Origin: Epiperipatus broadwayi
Lineage: Eukaryota > Onychophora > Udeonychophora > Euonychophora > Peripatidae
Assembly: GCA_028023455.1 (NCBI GenBank)
Contig: JAQFVV010012442.1
Span: 2,640,903-2,704,902 of the forward strand
Reading direction: 5' to 3'
Length of the DNA: 64,000 nt
The translations under genes and the position numbers were made by a program. Below, piece after piece: positions 50,679 to 64,000 of this stretch; positions within the stretch are counted from its first letter, which is position 1; the number at the start of each line of letters is the position of its first letter. The notes beneath the pieces were generated by a model. The model ran no database searches, was not told the DNA's origin, and saw only the letters and a list, made by a program, of their open reading frames with translations.

Positions 50679-51586
50679 ATATATATATATAAATTTGTAA
50701 GTGTATTGTTTGTTACTTATTAAATATTGGTCCAATCATTATGAATATTGCAAAATTTTTTGCTTGTTTTTGTAGAATTGCATAAGCTATGGAGTTTTGT
50801 TTTATAACATTTAATTGTTTATAATATAGAAATCTATTACTAATGTAAGGAAAGCTGCAGATAGATGAATTTAAATGTTTGTACTAGCAGCATCCCCTAG
50901 GAAATTTGTCACCATCTAAAAGTAGTATTGTCTATCTAATTCAAAAATTATTAATACATCATTTCACTCAAAATTCATGTTTGAAGGATTGAACACCTAT
51001 AAAATTTAATGTTAACAGATACGTTAAAGGTACCTGCAATAGAGTGTTATAATATAATTCAAATATTTCAATAAAAGTTAAAGAATTTAAAGTCAACTCT
51101 CATTCAAATAATTCAGAAATACTTAAATTGAAAACATCTTTATTGTGTGTTAATAATACTTCTTTTCTTCATATTGTTAAGTTCCTATATAAAGTTTGTT
51201 TGTTTACTTGTTTTTTTATTTAATAACTCAACAAATTTTGCAGCAATCTTTATCAATCTTACTCAATTTTGTTTTCTGTTTTGTTGGTTTTCACTTTATG
51301 GTACTTAAAAATTGTTTCTTTTTATATTAACATGATTGAAATCATGAATTCAGCCTTCCTATAATTTGGTTCTGAAATGTGTACAAAATTTGAAATGAAC
51401 AAAAAAGTATCAAAAAGTAATTTTAAAATATTTATTTTTTAATGAGGGTTATTAGTTTATACAGGTAGTCCTCTGTTTTTTTTCTTTAATTTATTACCTT
51501 AAATTATATTGCATTGTTATTGAAGAATTAGTGAAGTAAATAAGTTAAAGTATTTAAAAGTTATACAAATATTTAATAACATATTT
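50679..51586. other. AT-rich sequence, no gene seen
   Basis: No repeat copy, ORF or RNA gene is visible. Confidence 0.55.
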
Positions 51587-54241
51587 TGCAACAATCAGAA
51601 AATGTGTGACTCGTAAACATAGTGCAGAATTCGACCACCACACAGAACAGCAACACCATTGAGGTAGCGAAGCCACCCGTGTTACTGAGTTCGAACATAG
51701 TTTATCGGTTCCACGATACAATCCACGAACAATGCATCTGATGCGACATTAGTAAATATTTCCTTAGGCACGGTGGTCAGGGATATGCAAGAGATTCATG
51801 ATTTTATTCTTGAGTTAGCCAATAATCAAACTAATATTAATTAAACATTCATATTTACATAATCGAGGAAATATTATATAGAATGGGTATCGAATAAATG
51901 AAACGTAACTGCAGACATATAGTTTAAAATTATTTATTCACACATTTTAATAAGAAAATCATTTACTAATAATATTTTATGGATTCAAAGCTTCATTAGC
52001 AGGATTTGCAATACTATTATATTTTAAAGAATACATTTATTTATTTAGACATTATTTTATATTGAGGACTTCAGTAGCGGTATTTCCGATACTGTAATGT
52101 TTACAAAAATTATACATTTATTTGTTTTGACCTTATTTTATTTTGAGGACCTCAGTAATGGTATTTCCGATACTGTAATGTTTCAAAAGGAATTCATTTA
52201 TTTGAAGGCATAATCTAGCTATCTAAAATTCTCGAGTAAGTATTTCTAATGCATGCCTTGGGAATTTATACCTTTGCAATGCAAGAGTTTAAAGTAAGAT
52301 TTAAGAGTAGCGGTGGACATATATTTATTTAATTAAAATATTTATTTTATGACTAAGGGCAAACATTTATTTGAGAGTGAATTATGAAGATAATGCAGAG
52401 GTGGAGTGATTTATAGAATAATAAAACTAAGCAAAGGAACACATGGTACGCTTTAGAAAGGCAATAAGGAATGGCAGTATATCGAACCTGCAATGCCGTG
52501 AATGAGTTTATAAGAATGTCAGGCTGGGCTCTGCCATCGGCCTGATGAAGTAAGGTGTCACATAAGCATAACCAGGGACAAGCGGACCGTGTCGCAGTTT
52601 GCCAGCTGGCTGCATGACATTGTCATGTCTTACAGGAGCACCCATTATGCCTGCTTGTGTAGGAAAACTGGGGTTAATTTCAACCCTGAAGAATCCGGAA
52701 ATTTCACGGTGGAATGGGTCATCGCATCTCTAAAACGTAACACATGTATAATGTATAAACGATTATGATAAGATTTAAATAGACTTCTAACTCAGCCCTA
52801 CATTATCAACATTTACTAAAGAACATTGGCGACTCTCAAAGAAATGTAATTTTGTAGAATTATTCATTAAGATTTAATAAATACAAAATCTATATAAACT
52901 GGGAGTTATTACAACTAATATGCCAGCCATTTGTGAAGTAGTAGACCCTGCACTACAATAAATGATGCACTGAATGCGTGTCGATTTATATGAAAGTCAA
53001 GTTATTTAGGAAAGTAAATATTAATGAAAATTTGACAAGCATTCATTGTTTTAAGCGATCATAGATTTAAACTTTGAAAATTGAGACAATTATGAGCATG
53101 CAATAATTAAATAATAACTAGATAAAAATGTAGATTATAGAAATACGCACCCAAGAAAAATAGAGTGAGGTAAGCTAGATTATTAGAGACATTTACACAT
53201 TACATTAATTATTCAATTTTAATTATACAAATGATAGTTTTTACATTTTATAATTTAGATAAGTAATATGAAGAAGAGCTATAGCATGTTATTAGAGTAC
53301 TCTAGAGTTTGAACATAGACAGGTACCTGTTTTATAAGAAGTTTTCTGATTCCATTAGTTTAGCAGCAAAAAGTTCACAAGTGGCAATTCTTTCTTGTAT
53401 TTAGATATTTCATTTACTTTCACAGCAGCAACAGCTTTCTCATTTATTTCAGGCAGCAGATCTTCATGGTAAATTTATGTCGGGCAATGGAAAGTTCGGC
53501 ATCCAATAGGCCATCTCCCGATGGAGAATAATCTAGGTGCTTTTACTGGGTCATACCTTGGCAGGAACAATTTATTTTTATATTTTGGAGACTCTCAGTG
53601 ATCGAGAGCAGAGCTAGAGTTTAAGTGAATGTCTCCAGCAAGTCTAAGATTGCCTCTTTTTTTATCTTGATCTTTCACATTTTTGTTAAGATATTTTTAG
53701 GTTCTATTTAATCTGCCCTGAGGATAATCAATGCATTTTGTTGGTTTTACTTAAAGAAAGCTGCCATTCTATTGTTTACATTTTACATTTACTAATTACA
53801 TTTTGGGGAATTTTTCTTTAATTAATCTATTATCTATCACTGACCGATGCTTTTAAATTTCAAAGACAAAAAGGGAACATAAGATTATTTTAACATTTAA
53901 TTAAATATTACATCAGATTTTTTTAGAATTATTATTAAACGAAATTTAAACAAAGCAATAAATACAAACTTTATAATCCAAAATAAATGATTAAAATTAT
54001 ACAAAATTATATAACTAAAAAAATTCTAAATTATATTATTTTATCCCCATTTATTGCCTTTAATTTGAGATCGAAATGTGTGCGTGTTTATGCTGAATTC
54101 TACATATATTTATACATTTTTAATATTGTTACACACACAATTCGATACCAAAAAGTTTAAATTTGGGCGGGATAGACCGGTCAGTGAGAGACGACATGTA
54201 AAGGTGAAACTTAAGATTCGAATACGAATCTTACTGTTTCA
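51587..54241 (-). repeat. Family D solo LTR
   Basis: Full-length match to the two LTRs of 40556-47801, without attached internal sequence. The ends are TGCAACAATC and CTTACTGTTTCA (plus strand). It keeps two ~85-bp tandem units like the 40556 copy. No target duplication can be seen; the right flank is (AT)n. Confidence 0.85.
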
Positions 54242-59765
<5,524 letters not shown>

Positions 59766-59808
<43 letters not shown>

Positions 59809-59820
59809 TATATATATATA
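59766..59820. repeat. (AT)n microsatellite
   Basis: An AT array directly left of the PLE inverted pair. Confidence 0.9.
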
Positions 59821-60115
59821 CAGTATATAAAGTTCATAAAATATATCTATAACCTTCATTTAGAAACACTTTCAGCTATCTTTGTAGTTTCTGTCAACTA
59901 ATACTTTTAAAATGTCAGCTTTCCCATAATTCCATAATGTCAACTTTCCCATAATTTCATGATCTTAATGATTACTGCTTGTCTATTAATTAAATCTTGC
60001 TTGTATTTATATATTAACTTTGCTTCTTTAATTTTTTATTATTATTATTTCTTTCAGTTTCCAATATTTTTACATTACTATAATTAAAAGCAAAACCATA
60101 TATACATGATTTATT

Positions 60116-60406
60116 ATGTTATTATTAAAAACAGTTCAAAATACAAAGCAAAATTATAAAATAATGATAATTTATCAGCTTGTCTTTTATGACCAAAATA
60201 AATCATGTATATATGGTTTTGATTTTAATTATAGTAATGTAAAAATACTGGAAACTGAAAGAAATAATAATAAAATAAAAATTAAAGAAGCGATGTTAAT
60301 ATGTGAATACAAGCAAGATTTAATTAATAGGCAAACAGCAAATGTTAAGGTCATGGAATTATGGAAACGTTGGTATCATGAAATTATGGAAAAGCTGACA
60401 TTTTAA
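60116..60406 (+). pseudogene. PLE C-terminal coding remnant
   Basis: A 96-codon frame. From about residue 34 it matches the C-terminus of the PLE proteins here (KSCIYGFDFNYSNVKI, KEAMLICEYKQDLINRQTANVK). This is the region after the GIY-YIG motif. The RT is missing; the first ~30 codons are the spacer between the two arms. Confidence 0.75.
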
Positions 60407-60455
60407 AACTATTAGTTGACAAAAACTACAAAGATAGTTGAAAGTGCTTCTAAGT
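60405..60455 (+). ncRNA. Hammerhead-like tail motif of the second PLE family
   Basis: TTGACAA, a pairable AACTA/TAGTT stem with loop CAAAGA, then GAAA and GTGCTTC. The left core strand departs from CTGANGA at two positions, so catalysis is doubtful, but the stem is kept with changed bases compared with 27690-27730. Confidence 0.35.
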
Positions 60456-60561
60456 GATGGTTATAGATATATTTTTATAAAATTTTAAATACTGTATTTT
60501 CTAAAATTTATTTGTAAATTTATGTATATTGTTTTGAAGAAATACAGACATTGATTTGTAA

Positions 60562-60581
60562 TATATATATATATATATGGA

Positions 60582-60616
<35 letters not shown>

Positions 60617-60617
60617 T

Positions 60618-60672
<55 letters not shown>
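60562..60672. repeat. AT arrays
   Basis: Several AT runs with GGA and CACA interruptions; the YIYI frames across it are not genes. Confidence 0.9.
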
Positions 60673-60673
<1 letters not shown>

Positions 60674-60699
60674 CAGCTATGTGGAAACCTTGTTTTAAC

Positions 60700-61500
60700 A
60701 CTGTCTTCTAATATTAACTTTAAATTAATTGGTAAAAAAATAAGGGAAATTAATATTTTGATAAGCCTCATATTGTGAATGCTGAACTACTTCAAGTTGA
60801 ATCTCATTTCTCATCTCACATTCAGTCATGTTACTTTTTGAGTCTAATGATTAATCTTTCAAAAATTAATCTTGACAATAATGGATGCTATGTTCATCCA
60901 AATATCGGCTTGTAATGCAAAATAATACACAGTTTAGTCCCAAAAATAATTCATATATATATATATAATCACCTTATATGACCTAGAAATTTAGAACCAT
61001 CCTCTATAAAATAAATATAATAGGCTGGTTATGTCAAAATAACCATTTTCAAAAATGATACCACATTGAAAAGCATATACTATTAGATTTTAAATATTGA
61101 AACAGAAACTAATTTTAACAAAAAATATGAAATTTGAATAAGCAACGAAGACAAACTGAACATTAATAGTTTTAATCTTTAAACCACCTAAAACAATTAT
61201 ATATGGAAATGATACCAGTGATTAACTCTAAACTGAAATAAATATTCAAATATTAAATCATGACATTCAGTGCTGCTGTTTGTGAAATAAATATATAAAT
61301 AGATTAAGAGTCTATCTTTCAAAATAGCCAGTCTCAAAATAATACTACTTTAAATAGCATAGAGTTTCAAAACTGACTATTTACAATACAGACTCTAATA
61401 TATTTAAATATTTATTGCAGAGAAGGCAGTATTAAATTTTTTAGCCATGTGGGGTGATTTATTTTTGAATATTTTTTTCATGTTAGCATTAATCACTGGG
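60700..61500. other. AT-rich sequence, no gene seen
   Basis: No supported feature. Confidence 0.5.
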
Positions 61501-61524
61501 ATTATATATATTATATATATATAT

Positions 61525-63746
61525 TGTAATGAGCACAGACGTTCATTACATTGTTGTTGTTTTTTTTATTAAACATGAAAGTAAATTAAAAAGTTCGCAT
61601 TTAAAAATTTTCTTTAAGAATTAAAAATTGAAATTAAATATCTTAAACTCGTATATATTAAATCGCACAGATAATGAAAAATTATTAAAATAAAACTTTA
61701 TTAAAGAAAAAGTATTCTAAAACTAAATTTTAAAAAGATTTGGAGATAAAATTATATCTTTAAATTTATCTTTAAATATATCTTTGATTTGGAAAACAGA
61801 TTAATTAATCAGAAATGGAAATGATAAATTTAATTAGTCAAATGTAAACCAGCCTTGAGCATTTAAATGTAAAAACATCGGTCAGATAGGAAAACAATAG
61901 AAACTTTTAGCAAATGAAATAAATCCATTGGGAAATCGGACCTCAACGAAAAGGACCAACACATCGATGACGTAATGTTAAGTCAATCTTTCAAAGTAAT
62001 ATAAAAGGACAAGTTTGGATATTATTAGTTAGTGAATGATTAATTATGATGTGAGAGATATGTGGTAGTGCGGAAGTGAAGAAGGGATTGAAACAGACAC
62101 ACGATTCAATCCATTCAGTTTTGCTAGGAAAGAAAGAGAAATGAACTATCGTTTTTCTACATTGAGGACCAGTTAAAACAAAAACCTCCGGATGGATAAA
62201 TAAATCAGCCAACAGAATATCAATCTTAGGATGGCGTGGGAATTCATGTTCATGGCAAGCAATGGATAAAGATGAACTGTTTTAAACCGTAAGAACTTTA
62301 TAAATAATGAACATTAAATTAAAATTTTCTATATTTAAATGATTGCAATATGATCGTATCTGACCAAACTAAATTCTTTATTAAGAGTGTTATTTGATGT
62401 ATTTTTTTTTTCTTATTTATGTAAAATCATTTCCATTTATTTATTTTTTAATTCTTTAAGTTTTTATCATGATTTTTTTGTTTTTCGTTAAATTAATTAT
62501 ATAAATGTTAAACTTAAGTCGGGCGTGAATGGCTGTATAGATTTGTAAAGTTATATTAGGGGAGGGTAATCTTAGGTTATTTGTGTCGTTGTTAGATTGG
62601 GTCAATGGATTGGATATATTGATGTAGTTAGTAGAAGTAGTCAGAGATTCGCTACTGGCAGAATCGCTTCATATGCCGCACTCTCCCATTTTGCCTATGG
62701 AAGGAATTATAAGACGCAGAGCACAGTTCCTTTCTATGGAGTTTTTTTTTTTTGTTCTTCTCGTTAGATAGAAGTAATATTCCTATCTAATGAGAATCAA
62801 TATCTTCTCTTAATCTTTTTGGTGCTGCCGTATTTCGTATTACATTGAATACATCGATGTATCAGATGGATTGATGCCAGTTTGACTGCGAATTTTAGCC
62901 TAAGGTTAAATAGGGATAGAATATTTTATTTTCAAATGCAAATCTATGTGGTCTATTCATACTTGACCCTAAATAAAAATGCATTAAATTTAAGTTGTTT
63001 ATAGACGCTTGCATGGATTGGTTATCAGTTAAGTATGTTTTGGGTTTTCATATTTGATCAAAATATATAGACATTTGATAAATAATAATACCTTACGGTG
63101 AGTATCTAAAATGTATTTATTCGGATGTCTTTTAAGTTATTGGTGACATTGCAAGTATCTTATGGTGAATACTATTGGGTTACGTATAAATTTCCCTACG
63201 CAATTGTCAGTAATCAATAATTTTGTATTTTGATCATTTATGTTTGCTTTGAAATGTTTTTGACCGTGAAATCTATGTAACCGATCTATATTCAACATTA
63301 TAAACAAGCTTTCCTAAATTTATCTGTGCGAACTTAATTAAAATGTAAATTTATAATATAATAGAAATTAAAATGTAAATTAAAATCTAAGGTAAAGTTA
63401 AAAATAATGTTAAATGTTAAAATGTAAAACTAATACTAAAATAATTTTAAATCTTATATATATATATATGTACATAAATAAATGTTTGTATGTTAATTAC
63501 TGGCAGTGGCTTATTTTATTTATTTTTTTAATATTGAAATATAATTAGATAGGATATTATATTACTTAATCTCTGCTATTCCACTGAGCTAGTGACATGG
63601 GCTAATGACCGGAATCAAAATTAAAAAAAAAAAAATTTTTTTTTGACTTACGTATCTGCCTACTTTATAAATTTTTCTAGGTTCAAATGCCTAGATGGCG
63701 CCCTGTAGTGCAGTTCACGTTAAGTTGCATTCTCCGTATCGTTACA
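61525..63746. repeat. Family B solo LTR
   Basis: A 2.2-kb full-length match to both LTRs at 11214-16033. The ends are TGTAATGAG and CGTATCGTTACA, with ATAT on both sides (61521-61524, 63747-63750). It lacks the small deletions of those copies and so serves as the better reference. Short minus frame 61991-62212 lies inside and is not a gene. Confidence 0.85.
63571..63620 (-). other. tRNA-like fragments in family B LTR
   Basis: On the minus strand a B-box-like TTTTGATTCCGGT is followed, in reversed order, by an A-box-like TAGCTCAGTGGA. No cloverleaf can be drawn. The same pair is at 15857-15906. Confidence 0.3.
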
Positions 63747-63789
63747 ATATATATATTAATGTAAAAAATACTAAAACATTATAAATAAA

Positions 63790-63893
63790 TTTAGTAAGAT
63801 TTATTGTACCAAGTATATTTTCAATACTTTCACATCATATTCATGGTTCTCATGGACTAATGATGAAGCAAAGGTACAATAAATTTTACTAAA
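63790..63893. repeat. Short inverted repeat
   Basis: TTTAGTAAGATTTATTGTACC (63790-63810) and its imperfect inverse (63873-63893) flank about 60 bp. Confidence 0.7.
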
Positions 63894-64000
63894 TCTATAT
63901 TTAAACTCGATTTTAGCATTTTTATTAGTATTTAAAAAAGCAGGGTATCATAATTAATTATCCACCTGGGTCTCGTTTTATGCGATAGATAGGTTCCACA

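Larger units (their letters stand above)
59819..60499. repeat. Head-to-head pair of PLE 3' ends (second PLE family)
   Basis: Left arm 59819-60113 (minus sense) and right arm 60201-60499 (plus sense) are inverted copies around about 87 bp. Both encode the PLE C-terminus and end in the tail ACTACAAAGATAG...GAAAGTGCTTCTAA. The left arm has a small internal duplication (TCCCATAATTCCATAATGTCAA, 59922-59945). Confidence 0.8.

Overview
Kind of sequence. This is a eukaryotic, almost certainly invertebrate metazoan, repeat-rich nuclear window. It is very A+T-rich (roughly three quarters by eye) and full of (AT)n, (TAGA)n and (TAA)n microsatellites. It is built mainly from transposable elements of animal type: an APE-type LINE, Penelope-like elements (PLEs) with a GIY-YIG domain, and Ty3/gypsy-type LTR elements. 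No bacterial operon, rRNA gene or intact tRNA gene is visible. The species cannot be named from the sequence; the mix would suit, for example, a mollusc, but that is only a guess. Only one short stretch (20660-20998) looks like a host protein-coding exon.

Layout. 1-5950: a decayed LINE with an Asn/Gln-rich zinc-knuckle ORF1 and an endonuclease/RT ORF2, followed by an A-rich tail. 6149-7838: a possible old solo LTR. 7894-18665: a plus-strand LTR element (family A) whose internal region was split by a second LTR element (family B, 11214-16033); a third family B copy is a solo LTR at 61525-63746. 18666-21350: unique sequence with the candidate exon. 21350-27395: three PLE copies, two head-to-tail on the minus strand and one inverted on the plus strand, each with a hammerhead-like motif after the ORF. 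27457-36070: inverted repeats, AT hairpins, a 0.5 kb (TAGA)n array, a nearly perfect 0.58 kb palindrome and a 125-bp tandem repeat. 37070-50507: a plus-strand LTR element (family C) with a gag remnant, split by a minus-strand Ty3/gypsy derivative (family D, 40556-47801) that carries 2.5-2.7 kb LTRs around only 2 kb of internal sequence. 50529-54241: a small candidate LTR and a solo family D LTR. 55110-59760: an AT-rich desert. 59819-60499: a head-to-head pair of PLE 3' ends.

How the parts relate. The region is a palimpsest of nested retrotransposition. Both nested insertions can be shown from 4-bp target duplications and PBS/PPT signals. In the second, the host gag reading frame continues across the insertion point. 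Families A, B and C sit in ATAT/(AT)n sequence. The most unusual signals are the hammerhead-ribozyme-like cores in the PLE tails and in the large palindrome, AT-hairpins whose origin can be followed by comparing two PLE copies, and a ~2.8 kb block that looks like uncorrected long-read consensus.
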